A DNA stretch of 64,000 nucleotides from Streptomyces sulphureus DSM 40104 (GCF_000381025.1 NZ_KB905816.1:1-64000); one strand, 5' to 3'. Numbered from the stretch's first letter, positions 49,644 to 58,674 are shown. The notes: generated by a model from the letters alone, not told the origin. Program-made: numbers and translations.

Positions 49644-50606
49644 GTGAACGCACCGTCCGTGTTGGTGACCGGGGGCTCCCGAGGGCTGGGGTTGCTCCTC
49701 GCCCGTACGTGCATGAGGCGCGGCGCCGACGTCACCGTGGCGGCCCGCGACGAGGAGGAGATCGACCGGGCCGTCGCCGGCCTCCGCGCGGAGGCGACGT
49801 CCGAGACCGGCACCGCCACCGGGCGCACCTGCGACGTACGGGACCGCGAGTCGATCGCGCGGCTGGTCCGCGAGACGGCCGAGCCGCGGGGCGCGCTCGA
49901 CATGGTCTTCGCCAACGCCGGTGTCATCCAGGTCGGTCCCGCGGAGGCCGCAGGCGAGGAGACCTTCCGCGCCGCGATGGAGACGATGTTCTACGGGGCG
50001 CTCAACACCAGCCTGGAGGCGCTCCCTTGGCTCAGGAAGAGCCCGTCGGGGGGCAGGCTCGGCCTCATCGGGTCCGTCGGCGGGCTGCTGGGCGTGCCGC
50101 ACCTGCTGCCGTACTCGTGCGCGAAGTCCGCGATCGGCGCGCTCGCCGAGGGGCTCCGTGCGGAGCAGGCACCGCACGGCGTGAGCGTCACGGCCGTGCA
50201 CCCGGGGCTGATGCGTACGGGTTCCGCCGGGCAGGCCGAGTTCGCCGGGGACGCGGAACGTGAGCACCGCTGGTTCGCCGCGCTCTCCGGGCTGCCGCTG
50301 CTGTCGATGGACGCCGAACGCGCGGCGGAGCGCATCGTCTCCGCCGTCGCCGGACGCCGTGCCCGCCTCGTCCTGACACCCGCGGCGAAGCTGGGCTCGG
50401 CCGCACACGGCATCGCGCCGGCGCTCGTCACCGAGACGGACGGGCTCGTGACGCGGCTGCTGCCATCGAGCGAGACCCAGCGCGCCCACACGGCGGGGAC
50501 GAGGCCGGGCAGGCAACTCACCCGGCGGCCCGCCTGGCAGCGCATGCTCAGCACGCTCAACGACCGCGCCGCCGACCGCTTCAACCAGGTGAAGGGGGCC
50601 GCATGA
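49644..50606 (+). CDS. Short-chain dehydrogenase/reductase
   Basis: 320 residues. Rossmann motif LVTGGSRGLG, FANAGVI (NAG motif), catalytic Ser in IGSVGGLLG, YSCAKSA (Tyr-x3-Lys), HPGLMRTG. A C-terminal extension of about 60 residues is unusual and basic. GTG at 49644 with GAGGAGG. Its stop overlaps the next SDR start (ATGA). Oxidoreductase of unknown substrate. Confidence 0.88.
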   Translation: MNAPSVLVTGGSRGLGLLLARTCMRRGADVTVAARDEEEIDRAVAGLRAEATSETGTATGRTCDVRDRESIARLVRETAEPRGALDMVFANAGVIQVGPAEAAGEETFRAAMETMFYGALNTSLEALPWLRKSPSGGRLGLIGSVGGLLGVPHLLPYSCAKSAIGALAEGLRAEQAPHGVSVTAVHPGLMRTGSAGQAEFAGDAEREHRWFAALSGLPLLSMDAERAAERIVSAVAGRRARLVLTPAAKLGSAAHGIAPALVTETDGLVTRLLPSSETQRAHTAGTRPGRQLTRRPAWQRMLSTLNDRAADRFNQVKGAA

Positions 50607-51484
50607 GCGAGCAGCACGGCCACCCAGCCGAGCGCCACCCCAGCCCGTCCTTCCCCGACCAGGGTCAGCAACCCCCGGGCGAGACCGGAGAGATGACCCC
50701 GAGGCCGGACCACGGCGAGGAGAGCTACCGCGGCAGCGGGCGCCTCACCGGGCGGCGCACGCTGCTCACCGGCGGGGACTCGGGCATCGGACGCGCCGTC
50801 GCACTCGCCTTCGCGCGCGAGGGCGCCGACGTCGTCTTCAGCCACCTCCCCGAAGAGGAGGACGAGGCCGCGGAGACCGTGCGGCTCGTCACCGAGGCGG
50901 GCAGGCACGCCACGGCGGTCGCCTGCGACGTGCGCGAGGAGACGGAGTGCCGGCGCCTGACGGACAGGGCAGTCGACGAGCTCGGCGGCCTCGACGTCCT
51001 CATCAACAACGCCGCCTACCAGATGTCGCAGCCCGACGGGCTCGCCGGCATCCCCACCGAGCAGTTCGACCGGGTCGTCCGCACCAACCTGTACGCCGCC
51101 TTCTGGCTCAGCCGCATGGCGCTGGAGCACCTCCCCGCGGGGGGATGCATCATCAACTCCGTCTCCGTGCAGGCGTACCGTCCGAAGCCGCCGCTGCTCG
51201 ACTACGCCGCGACGAAGGGCGCCCTCGTGACCTTCACGCAGGCCGTCGCCGCCGACCTCGCGGACAGGGGTATCCGCGTCAACGCCGTCGCGCCCGGGCC
51301 CGTCTGGACACCGCTGATCCCCTCGACGCTCCCCGACCCCTCGGAGTTCGGGGCCAACAGCGCCTGGGGACGGCCCGCGCAGCCGGCCGAGATGGCACCC
51401 GCCTACGTCTACCTGGCCTCGCAGGACGCCGCCTTCATCACCGCCGAGATCCTCAACGCGACCGGCGGCACGGCGCTCCCTTGA
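50603..51484 (+). CDS. Short-chain dehydrogenase/reductase (glucose-dehydrogenase/YghA type)
   Basis: 293 residues. N-terminal 45 residues are Pro/Gly/His-rich, then LLTGGDSGIGRAVALAFARE, LINNAAYQ, INSVSVQAYRP, LDYAATKGALVTFTQAVA and VNAVAPGPVWTPLIP. The N-terminal extension with DHGEESYRGSGRL is typical of the YghA/stress-SDR group. Overlaps the previous SDR by 4 bases; 18 bases before the PLP-enzyme gene, so all three are probably one operon. Confidence 0.9.
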   Translation: MSEQHGHPAERHPSPSFPDQGQQPPGETGEMTPRPDHGEESYRGSGRLTGRRTLLTGGDSGIGRAVALAFAREGADVVFSHLPEEEDEAAETVRLVTEAGRHATAVACDVREETECRRLTDRAVDELGGLDVLINNAAYQMSQPDGLAGIPTEQFDRVVRTNLYAAFWLSRMALEHLPAGGCIINSVSVQAYRPKPPLLDYAATKGALVTFTQAVAADLADRGIRVNAVAPGPVWTPLIPSTLPDPSEFGANSAWGRPAQPAEMAPAYVYLASQDAAFITAEILNATGGTALP

Positions 51485-51502
51485 GGCGGTGAGGGACCCG
51501 CC

Positions 51503-52984
51503 ATGACGAACCCGATGCCGACGGACCACTCGTCGGCCCCCGTACTCGAAGCGCTCGCCGCCTACCACGAGGCGGGCGACGTCCCCTTCACGCCACCGGG
51601 CCACAAGCAGACGAGAGGCGCCGACAGGAGAGTGCTGGAGGTGCTGGGCCCGGCCGTCTTCCGCGGTGACGTCCTCGCCACCAGCGGCCTCGACGACCGG
51701 CTCTCGCGCAACCGCGTCCTGGAGCGCGCGGAGCACCTGATGGCCGACGCCGTCCGCGCGGAGCACACCTTCTTCTCCACCTGCGGCAGCAGTCTCTCGG
51801 TGAAGGCCGCGATGCTGTCCGTCGCCGGGCCGCACGAGAAGCTGCTCGTGGGGCGGGACGCGCACAAGTCCGTCGTCTCGGGCCTCATCCTCTCCGGCAT
51901 CCGTCCGGTGTGGATCGACCCGCGGTGGGACACGGAGCGCGGGCTCGCGCACGCTCCCGGGCCCGAGGCGTACGAGGCGGCGCTGGAGCAACACCCCGAC
52001 GCCATGGGCGCGTTGATCACCAGCCCGACGCCGTACGGCACCTGCGCCGACCTCGACGGCGTCGTCGCGTCGTGCCACCGGCGGGGGCTGCCGGTCATCG
52101 TCGACGAGGCGTGGGGCGCGCACCTGCCCTTCCACCCCGACCTGCCGTCGTGGGCCATGGACGCGGGCGCCGACGTCTGTGTGACGAGCGTGCACAAGAT
52201 GGGCGGCGGCCTGGAGCAGGGTTCCGTCTTCCACCTCCAGGGCGACCACGTCGACCCCGAGCGTCTCTCCTCGCGCGCCGATCTGCTCGGTACGACCAGC
52301 CCCAACGTCCTCCTCTACGCCGGGATGGACGGCTGGCGGAGGCAGATGGTCGAGCAGGGGCACCGGCTGCTCGGCGCCGCGCTGGAGCTGGCGGAGCAGG
52401 TGCGCACCGAACTCGCCGCGGTGCCGGGCCTCCACGTGCACGGGCGGGCCGACTTCACGGGTCCGGACAAGGCCGACGACCTGGACCCGCTGCCCGTCTT
52501 CGTGGACCTGGCGCAGCTCGGCATCTCGGGCTACCAGGCAGCCGACTGGCTCCGGTCGGAGCACAGCATCGACGTGCACCTCGGCGACCACCGCCGCGTG
52601 GGAGCCCAGCTCACCTACGCGGACGACGCGGGCACCGCCGGCGTCCTCGTCTCGGCGCTCACCGAACTCGCCTCCCGCGCCCCCGAGTTCGACCCGCCGC
52701 GCGAGGTGCACGTGCCCACGGGCGACCGGCTGCGCATGGAGCAGGCGATGCTGCCTCGCGACGCCTACTTCGGCGCCGTCGAGGACGTCCCCGCGCACGC
52801 CGCCGCGGGACGGATCGCCGCCGAGATGGTCACGCCCTACCCGCCCGGCATCCCGGCCGCGCTCCCCGGGGAGCGGCTCACCGAGGACGTCCTCGCCTAC
52901 CTGCGGAGCGGGGTCGACGCCGGCATGAACCTTCCGGACGCGACCGACCCGTCGCTCGGAACCGTGCGCGTGGTCGCGGAGTGA
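51503..52984 (+). CDS. PLP-dependent Orn/Lys/Arg decarboxylase-family enzyme
   Basis: 493 residues, fold-type I. TPPGHKQTRGAD near the N-terminus, FFSTCGSSLSVKAAMLSVAG, LVGRDAHKSVVSGLILSG, SPTPYGTCADL, VDEAWGAHLPFHP, and the PLP lysine in TSVHKMGGGLEQGS. C-terminal YPPGIPAALPGE is typical of basic amino-acid decarboxylases. It may make cadaverine, putrescine or agmatine, or act on another amino acid; I cannot tell which. It lacks the long N-terminal wing domain of E. coli inducible enzymes, as in the Gram-positive group. Confidence 0.85.
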   Translation: MTNPMPTDHSSAPVLEALAAYHEAGDVPFTPPGHKQTRGADRRVLEVLGPAVFRGDVLATSGLDDRLSRNRVLERAEHLMADAVRAEHTFFSTCGSSLSVKAAMLSVAGPHEKLLVGRDAHKSVVSGLILSGIRPVWIDPRWDTERGLAHAPGPEAYEAALEQHPDAMGALITSPTPYGTCADLDGVVASCHRRGLPVIVDEAWGAHLPFHPDLPSWAMDAGADVCVTSVHKMGGGLEQGSVFHLQGDHVDPERLSSRADLLGTTSPNVLLYAGMDGWRRQMVEQGHRLLGAALELAEQVRTELAAVPGLHVHGRADFTGPDKADDLDPLPVFVDLAQLGISGYQAADWLRSEHSIDVHLGDHRRVGAQLTYADDAGTAGVLVSALTELASRAPEFDPPREVHVPTGDRLRMEQAMLPRDAYFGAVEDVPAHAAAGRIAAEMVTPYPPGIPAALPGERLTEDVLAYLRSGVDAGMNLPDATDPSLGTVRVVAE

Positions 52985-53092
52985 GGCCGGGCCCGCCGCC
53001 GCTCCGGTTTCCCGACGTCTCGTCGTACCTGCTGTGGCACCGCCGCTACGACGACGACAGTGCCCGGTTGCGCCACCTGGCCACCGAAACCG
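52981..53092 (+). pseudogene. Possible C-terminal remnant of a LysR-type regulator
   Basis: The plus frame from 52981 encodes PPLRFPDVSSYLLWHRRYDD then DSARLRHL. WHRRYDDD followed by a hydrophobic helix is the ending seen in many actinomycete LysR-type regulators. There is no start, HTH or effector domain upstream because the decarboxylase-family gene occupies that space. If real, it is a fossil; chance similarity is the alternative. Confidence 0.3.
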
Positions 53093-53587
53093 TCAGCGCG
53101 CGCGCTCTCGCCCGGGCATACCGTCGAACCAAGTCGGCCCACCCTCCGTGGCCTGCTTGATCCGGAAGAGCCCGAACTCCGCGAGCGGCGGCAGCGCGTC
53201 CAGCTCGAACCAGCCCACTTCCAGCGACTCGTCGTCGTTGACGCGTGCCTCGCTGCTCTCGGCGCGGCACGCGAAGGTGATGTCCATGAACTGGCACACA
53301 TCGCCGTTGGGATACGTCACCGGCTTCCGCAGCCCCTCGACGAGGGCGACGCGTTCCGGGGTGCAGCGCACCGCCGTCTCCTCCCACACCTCGCGGACCG
53401 CGCACTCGGCCGGCTGCTCACCCGGCTCGGGGATGCCGCCGATGATCGCCCACTTCTCCGTGTCGGCACGGCGGTTGAGGAGCACCCTGCCGGCGTCGTC
53501 GAAGACGATCGAGCTGACTCCGGGCAGGTAGAGGAGCTGGTGGCCCGCGCTGGCGCGCAGGGTGGTGATGAATTCCGGTGTCGCCAT
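53093..53587 (-). CDS. NUDIX hydrolase
   Basis: 164 residues. Nudix box GGIPEPGEQPAECAVREVWE then ETAV matches Gx5Ex7REUxEExGU except that the final Gly is Thr-Ala. Flanking: LLYLPGVSSIVFDDAGRVLL and CQFMDITFACRAESSEARVN. Such enzymes hydrolyse nucleoside diphosphate derivatives for housecleaning. It is the last gene on this strand after the 53597-54205 gene (9 bases apart). Confidence 0.9.
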   Translation of the reverse strand: MATPEFITTLRASAGHQLLYLPGVSSIVFDDAGRVLLNRRADTEKWAIIGGIPEPGEQPAECAVREVWEETAVRCTPERVALVEGLRKPVTYPNGDVCQFMDITFACRAESSEARVNDDESLEVGWFELDALPPLAEFGLFRIKQATEGGPTWFDGMPGRERAR

Positions 53588-53596
53588 GGCACGAGC

Positions 53597-54205
53597 CTAC
53601 GCACCCGCCGCGGGACCGGCGGGGGCGAGGCGGGAGCGGATGGCGGTGGCGGCCGAGGCGGCGTCGTCGACGGTGACGGTGAAGATCCGCCCGTCGCCGA
53701 GGCGGACGACCACGCCCTCGCCCCGGCGCACGATCACACCGGTCCCCTTCTCCGGGCGCCAGCGGTAACCCCAGCCGCCCCAGTGGCGCGGAGTGACGCT
53801 CGACGCCACCTCGACGTCGACGATGTCGGTCAGCGGAATGCGCCTCCGCGGCAGCCCGGCGTGGCCGCACCGCACCTCCAGTGCCTGCGCGTCCACCCGG
53901 ACCGTGACGTTCACGAAGGCGACGGTGCCGAAGAGGATGAGCAGCCCGGCGGCGACGCAGCCGACCACCGACATCACCAGCGGCGCCGGGCCGCCGCCCC
54001 ACGGGTCCTCGAAGGCGAGCTCGATCCCGAGCGCCATGCAGCCGGCGCCGAGGACCGCGAGCAGCCACTGGACACGGTTGGTGGCGCGTCCCGTCCACAC
54101 CTCGGCGTCGTCGTGACGCCCGAGGACGGGAGGGGTTTCGACTCGGGGTTCGACTCGCGGTTCGGGGCCTGGGGACGGTGCGATCTCGCGAGGATCGTCC
54201 TTCAT
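53597..54205 (-). CDS. Two-TM membrane protein with PH-like cytoplasmic domain, unknown function
   Basis: 202 residues. Acidic N-terminus, two TM helices (about 46-66 and 78-102), then a beta-rich domain: VRVDAQALEVRCGHAGLPRR, IPLTDIVDVEVASSVTPRHW, GWGYRWRPEKGTGVIVRRGE, VVRLGDGRIFTVTVDDAASA. This order (ALEVR..GLPRRRIPLxDI...G...W) resembles bacterial PH/DUF3093-type proteins common in actinomycetes. The role is unknown. Confidence 0.75.
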   Translation of the reverse strand: MKDDPREIAPSPGPEPRVEPRVETPPVLGRHDDAEVWTGRATNRVQWLLAVLGAGCMALGIELAFEDPWGGGPAPLVMSVVGCVAAGLLILFGTVAFVNVTVRVDAQALEVRCGHAGLPRRRIPLTDIVDVEVASSVTPRHWGGWGYRWRPEKGTGVIVRRGEGVVVRLGDGRIFTVTVDDAASAATAIRSRLAPAGPAAGA

Positions 54206-54286
54206 AGCAGGCAGGCTACTGCGGCAGGCACCGCCCGGCAGCCGCTCGCGGCCGGCGGGGTGGCGCGGGGCTCGCCCGGCGGCCGC

Positions 54287-55069
54287 TCAGCGCACCGGCG
54301 TCGCGCCTAGCAGGCTCCGGCCCTCGGCGTACGCCGAGGCGGCGGCGGGGAGTTGGGCCTTGCGGCCGCTGAGCAGGACGGTGAGGCCGCCGCCGGCGGG
54401 GGCCTCGGGCGCCGGCTCGATGCCGGCGCGGCGGAGCGCCTGGGCGGCGACCGGCTGGGCCGACCCGTAGAGCGCGGGCGGCGCCCCCGCACCGCGCACG
54501 GCCTCGCGGATGCGGGAGGCGACGAGTTCGTAGTGGGTGCAGCCGAGGACGACGGAGCCGGTGTCCTCGGGGGTACGCGCGGCGGCGGCGGCGACCGCGG
54601 CCTGGATGAGCTCCTCGTCCCCGCTCTCCACGGCGTCGGCGAGGCCGTGGCAGGGCACCTCGGTGATCGGGGCGCCGTTGCCGAACTCCTCGATGAGCCT
54701 CCGCTGATAGGGGCTGCCGGTGGTCGCGGGCGTCGCCCAGACGGCGACGGGGACGCGGGCCGCCGCCGCGGGCTTCACCGCGGGCACCGTCCCGACGACC
54801 GGGATGCCGGGCTCCAGCGCGGCGCGGATCGCGGGGAGCGCGTGGACGGAGGCGGTGTTGCAGGCGACGACGAGCGCTTGCGGACGGTGTTCGGCGGCGG
54901 CGCGCGCGCAGCCGAGCGCGCGCTCGGTGATCTCCTCCGCCGTGCGCGGCCCCCACGGCATCCCCTCCGGGTCGGTGGAGAGGACGAGGTCGGCGTCGGG
55001 CCGGGCACGGCGCACCGCGGCGGCCGCCGCGAGCAGGCCCATCCCGGAATCGAGCAGCGCAATCTTCAC
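54287..55069 (-). CDS. Aspartate/glutamate racemase family protein
   Basis: 260 residues. Two catalytic cysteines: VACNTAS and LGCTHYEL. DSGMGLLA and GMPWGPRT replace the DSGVGGLTV and RVPYGxKS of standard MurI, so it is a MurI-like paralogue. Cofactor-independent racemases interconvert L- and D-glutamate for peptidoglycan. GTG start 8 bases after a TAAAGT box, possibly leaderless. Divergent from the HpnB-like gene with 96 bases between the starts. Confidence 0.82.
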   Translation of the reverse strand: MKIALLDSGMGLLAAAAAVRRARPDADLVLSTDPEGMPWGPRTAEEITERALGCARAAAEHRPQALVVACNTASVHALPAIRAALEPGIPVVGTVPAVKPAAAARVPVAVWATPATTGSPYQRRLIEEFGNGAPITEVPCHGLADAVESGDEELIQAAVAAAAARTPEDTGSVVLGCTHYELVASRIREAVRGAGAPPALYGSAQPVAAQALRRAGIEPAPEAPAGGGLTVLLSGRKAQLPAAASAYAEGRSLLGATPVR

Positions 55070-55165
55070 GTCGAGCCACTTTAGTCCACCTCTGCGACAC
55101 CGCTTCCGGGGCCCGGCTGCGCCGATTGCGCGCGGAGGGCGGCCGACTGGGGCAGACTGCGGCGG

Positions 55166-56344
55166 GTGAACGCCGTCTCCTGGGTCCCCGTCGCCTCACT
55201 CCTGGCGTGGGTGTGGCTGTTGCTGGGGCAGGGGTTCTTCTGGCGGACCGACGTGCGGCTGCCGCGGTCCTCCGAGCCGGACTCCTGGCCGTCGGTCGCG
55301 ATCGTCGTCCCCGCGCGGGACGAGGCGGAGGTGCTGCCGCTGACCCTGCCGACGCTGCTGGCGCAGGAGTATCCGGGGACGGCGGAGGTCGTCCTCGTCG
55401 ACGACGGATCACGGGACGGCACGGGCGAGTTGGCGAGGACGCTGGCGGCGGAACACGGCGGGCTGCCGCTCACCGTCTCCTCGCCCGGCGAGCCCGAGCC
55501 GGGGTGGACGGGGAAGCTGTGGGCCGTTCGGCACGGCACCGCACTCGCGCGGGCGCACGCGGACCCCGCGTATCTGCTCCTCACCGACGCGGACATCGCG
55601 CACTCCCCCGACTCGCTGCGGAGGCTCGTCGCGGCGGCGGTCTCCGCCCGCCTCGACCTCGTCTCGCAGATGGCGCGGCTGCGGGTCTCCGCTCCGTGGG
55701 AGCGGTTGCTCGTCCCCGCGTTCGTCTACTTCTTCGCGCAGCTCTTCCCCTTCCGGTGGGTCAACTCGGCCTCCGCGCGCACGGCGGCCGCGGCGGGCGG
55801 GTGCGCGCTGGTGCGCGCCGGGGCCGCGGAACGGGCAGGGGTGCCCGAGTCGATCAGGGGCGCCGTCATCGACGACGTCGCGCTCGGGCGCGAGGTGCAG
55901 CGCACGGGCGGGCGGATCTGGCTGGGGCTCGCCGACTCGGTGGCGAGCGTGCGGCCGTACCGGGGGCTGCGGCCGCTGTGGCGGATGGTCTCGCGCAGCG
56001 CCTACGCGCAACTGCGGTACAACCCGGTGCTGTTGGCGGCGACGGTGACCGGGCTCGTCCTCGTCTACCTGGTGCCGCCGGTCGCCGCGTGCACCGGCTC
56101 CCTCGCGGGTGCGGCGGCGTGGGCGCTGATGGCGGGGTCCTACCTGCCGATCGCGCGGTACTACCGGGTGCCGCTCTGGACGGCCCCGCTGCTGCCGTTC
56201 ACCGCGGCGCTCTACCTCCTGATGACCGTGGACTCCGCGGTGCAGCACCGGAAGGGGCGGGGCGCCGCCTGGAAGGGGCGGACGTACTCGCCGTCGACGC
56301 GCTCCCCCGAACCTCCGCCCGCCAACTCCGGGCCTGCGGCCTGA
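55166..56344 (+). CDS. Family 2 glycosyltransferase, HpnB-like
   Basis: 392 residues. N-terminal TM (ASLLAWVWLLLGQGFF), GT2 domain with VAIVVPARDEAEVLPLTLPT, VVLVDDGSRDGTGE, GWTGKLWAVRHGTA and DAD-like LLLTDADIAHSPDSL, acceptor motif IDDVALGREVQRTG, and three C-terminal TM helices (about 285-365). GWTGKLWA and the overall plan match hopanoid-associated HpnB. No hopanoid genes are nearby. GTG start without clear Shine-Dalgarno. It converges on the TerD gene, leaving 7 bases between the stops. Confidence 0.85.
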   Translation: MNAVSWVPVASLLAWVWLLLGQGFFWRTDVRLPRSSEPDSWPSVAIVVPARDEAEVLPLTLPTLLAQEYPGTAEVVLVDDGSRDGTGELARTLAAEHGGLPLTVSSPGEPEPGWTGKLWAVRHGTALARAHADPAYLLLTDADIAHSPDSLRRLVAAAVSARLDLVSQMARLRVSAPWERLLVPAFVYFFAQLFPFRWVNSASARTAAAAGGCALVRAGAAERAGVPESIRGAVIDDVALGREVQRTGGRIWLGLADSVASVRPYRGLRPLWRMVSRSAYAQLRYNPVLLAATVTGLVLVYLVPPVAACTGSLAGAAAWALMAGSYLPIARYYRVPLWTAPLLPFTAALYLLMTVDSAVQHRKGRGAAWKGRTYSPSTRSPEPPPANSGPAA

Positions 56345-56351
56345 CGTCCGG

Positions 56352-57767
56352 TCACTTGCGCCCCGGTGTCCAGCGCATGCCCCAGCCGTACTCCTCGTCG
56401 ACCGCCCGCTGCATGCTCACGCCGGGCCCTGGGACGAGGTAGCGGGCCTCGCGCTCGACGACGAGGTCGCCGTCCCGGTTGGTGAGGAGCGCGAGAGCCG
56501 CGACGCGGGAGCGCACCGTGCACTCGTCGAGCGAGAAGTCGACGGGGGCGCCGTGCTGGGGCTGGAGGGTGACGGTGGCGTGGAGTCCTGCGAAGCTCTC
56601 CGCGCCCTCGTAGATGGTGACGAAGATGAGCACGCGGCGGAGTTCGGCGGCGCGGTCGAGGTTGATGGTGAGGTTCTCGCCCGTTTCGACGGCGCCGGTG
56701 CGGTCGTCGCCGTCGAGGGAGATGTACGGCGCGCGGGCGTAGGAGCCGAAGGTGTTGCCGAGTGCCTGGACGACGCCCTTGCGGCCGTCGGTGAGCTCCC
56801 AGAGGGCCCCGAGGTCGAGGTCGATCTCCTGCGGTGCGGCGAGCGTCTTGCCGAGCCGCGAGAACAAACCGCGCTGCTGACTCGGCTGCGCACGCTGCCA
56901 GTTGAGGTTCACCCGCATCGCGCCCGAGGTGCCGCCCTGCTTGGCGAGGGAGACGGCGGGGCGGTCCTTGGTGAGCGTGACCCGGACGGGGCGCGCGCCT
57001 TGTGCCGGGACCGTGTCGGTCGGGGTGCTCGGGGGCGCGGGGGTGTGCGGTGTCGGTGCGCTGGGTGTCGGAAGGTCGGGCGTCGGGGCGCTCGGCGGGA
57101 CGGGGAGGTCGGGCGACCTGGGGAGACCCGGCGCGCGGGGAGCGTCCGGCGGCTGCGGGGCGTCCGGCGGCTGGGGAGAGTCCGGCGGCCGGGGAGGCGT
57201 GGGGCCGTTGCGCGGCGCGACGCGGCTCGGTGAGACCTCGTCGGCCGCCTCGGCGCGGACGCCGAAGTCGGCGGTGAGGCCCGCGAGTCCGTGTGCGTAG
57301 CCCTGGCCCGTCGCGCGGAACTTCCACGCGCCCTGTCTGCGGTAGACCTCGCCGAGGAGGTAGGCCGTCTCCACTCCGGCGTCCTCGGCCTCGAACCGGG
57401 CCAGTTCGCTGCCGGAGGCGAGGTCGGCGAGGCGGACGGAGAGGCCGGGCACGTCGCCGAAGCTGCCGGAGTCGAGGCAGGCGGCGAGGACGATACGGTC
57501 CACGCCCGGCTCGACGGCGTCGAGCGCGATCGTCAACTCCGCGCCCTGCGCTTGTTCTTCGTGTTCCGCGCCGAGGTGGCGCACGGCGTCGGAGGGGTGG
57601 CGCGGGCGCGCGGCCGAGACGAGGTCGTCGTCGGTGCGGACGCGGCCGTCGGCGAGGAGCAGCGCGCACGCGGCGACTTCGGGGACGTCGGGACCGTCCC
57701 GCCAGCCGACCTCGATCCGGAGCGCGCTCGCCGACAGCGGCACGTTGGTCCCCTTGCGCATCGACAT
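56352..57767 (-). CDS. Double TerD-domain protein with proline-rich linker
   Basis: 471 residues. First TerD domain about 1-165 (MSMRKGTNVPLSASALRIEV, LDAVEPGVDRIVLAACLDSG, ETAYLLGEVYRRQGAWKFRA); linker about 175-265 of Pro/Asp/Ala repeats (PPDAPQPPDAP-type); second domain about 275-471 with DLDLGALWELTDGRKGVVQA, ISLDGDDRTGAVETGENLTI and RRVLIFVTIYEGA. TerD domains bind calcium; in Streptomyces they affect stress tolerance and differentiation. The ATG at 57767 has GGAGGG. The first domain lacks an obvious DLDLx-type calcium loop, so only the second may bind metal. Confidence 0.88.
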   Translation of the reverse strand: MSMRKGTNVPLSASALRIEVGWRDGPDVPEVAACALLLADGRVRTDDDLVSAARPRHPSDAVRHLGAEHEEQAQGAELTIALDAVEPGVDRIVLAACLDSGSFGDVPGLSVRLADLASGSELARFEAEDAGVETAYLLGEVYRRQGAWKFRATGQGYAHGLAGLTADFGVRAEAADEVSPSRVAPRNGPTPPRPPDSPQPPDAPQPPDAPRAPGLPRSPDLPVPPSAPTPDLPTPSAPTPHTPAPPSTPTDTVPAQGARPVRVTLTKDRPAVSLAKQGGTSGAMRVNLNWQRAQPSQQRGLFSRLGKTLAAPQEIDLDLGALWELTDGRKGVVQALGNTFGSYARAPYISLDGDDRTGAVETGENLTINLDRAAELRRVLIFVTIYEGAESFAGLHATVTLQPQHGAPVDFSLDECTVRSRVAALALLTNRDGDLVVEREARYLVPGPGVSMQRAVDEEYGWGMRWTPGRK

Positions 57768-57879
57768 CGCGTTCCCTCCGTGCGGTCCCGCCCCTGCGCG
57801 CCGTGCGTGCGCACTCTCCGCATTGGGCGACGAACGACGGGCCCGGGTGGTTCCCATCGCGCGGAAAAACCGCGTGGGT

Positions 57880-57892
57880 TGACACGGTGTCA
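57880..57892. promoter_or_regulatory. Perfect palindrome upstream of TerD gene
   Basis: TGACAC-G-GTGTCA, about 113 bases upstream of the terD-like start and 207 bases before the divergent DUF6643 gene. The TTGACA within it could be a -35 for the plus strand, but no -10 follows at the right distance. A CGCGG-AAAAA-CCGCG hairpin lies at 57860-57874. Confidence 0.45.
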
Positions 57893-58092
57893 CTTCAGCC
57901 GGGGAGAGGTGGCGCACGAAGCGACCCCGGCCCGGAACACGCTCGCCACGGCAGGAGAAACGCAATTCACACGATCTCAACACCCCACAGCGGGGTGGTT
58001 CGTCCCTGTATCTGTCGATTGACGACCTGTCATCACTGTCACCACGAAGAACCAGGGACCAACCGGACTCCCCAACGACCACATTTTGGGCT

Positions 58093-58098
58093 TAACTT
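58093..58098 (+). promoter_or_regulatory. -10 box for leaderless DUF6643 gene
   Basis: TAACTT ends 6 bases before the ATG at 58105. No -35 resembling TTGACA is seen at 16-19 bases. Confidence 0.4.
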
Positions 58099-58104
58099 AT
58101 GGGC

Positions 58105-58674
58105 ATGACCTCCCCCCGCAGCTCTTATGGCGGCGGCTACTACGCTGCACCCTCGTATCCAGAGACGCCGATCTACGACATGCTCGTCGCCGAGCGGGGC
58201 ACGCCGCAGATCGCACCCATCCGGGTCCCTTCGGTCTACGACTCCGGAAGCGCCCTCCCCGCCCTCCCCGCACCCAGGCCGGCTCTCGACTCGAGCCCCG
58301 CGGCGCTGCCGCCCGGCGGCGGTTACACCCCGCCCCCGCAGCAGCAGACGGGGTGGGGCTACCCGTCGCAGTCCGCGCAGCAGCCGCAGCCGCAGGTGCC
58401 CCAGCCCGCGCCGCTCCAGCAGGCGCCGCTCCAGCAGGCGCCGGCCCCGTACGTACCACAGCAAGCGCCGCAGCCGCAGGTACCGCAGCGCGGGTACCCC
58501 GACCCGCGCCAACAGCAGCCGATGCAGCAGCACCCCTACCCGCAGCAACAGCAGGTGCCGCAGCAGCAGATGAGGCCGGTCGCTCCCCGCCCGGCCGCGC
58601 CCCGCCAGATGCCGGGCGGCTACGAGGACCCGTACGGCAACGCCCAACAGCCCTACCCGGGGCGCGGATACTGA
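58105..58674 (+). CDS. Gln/Pro-rich DUF6643-like protein
   Basis: 189 residues. The N-terminus (TSPRSSYGGGYYAAPSYPET then PIYDMLVAERGTPQIAPIRV) is conserved-looking; the rest is low complexity (QQPQPQVPQPAPLQQAP, QQQQVPQQQ), probably disordered. The N-terminal pattern is that of a Streptomyces family I recall as DUF6643. A TAACTT box at 58093-58098 places the transcript start at about the ATG at 58105, so a leaderless mRNA is likely; the ATG at 58099 would precede the transcript. Confidence 0.75.
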   Translation: MTSPRSSYGGGYYAAPSYPETPIYDMLVAERGTPQIAPIRVPSVYDSGSALPALPAPRPALDSSPAALPPGGGYTPPPQQQTGWGYPSQSAQQPQPQVPQPAPLQQAPLQQAPAPYVPQQAPQPQVPQRGYPDPRQQQPMQQHPYPQQQQVPQQQMRPVAPRPAAPRQMPGGYEDPYGNAQQPYPGRGY

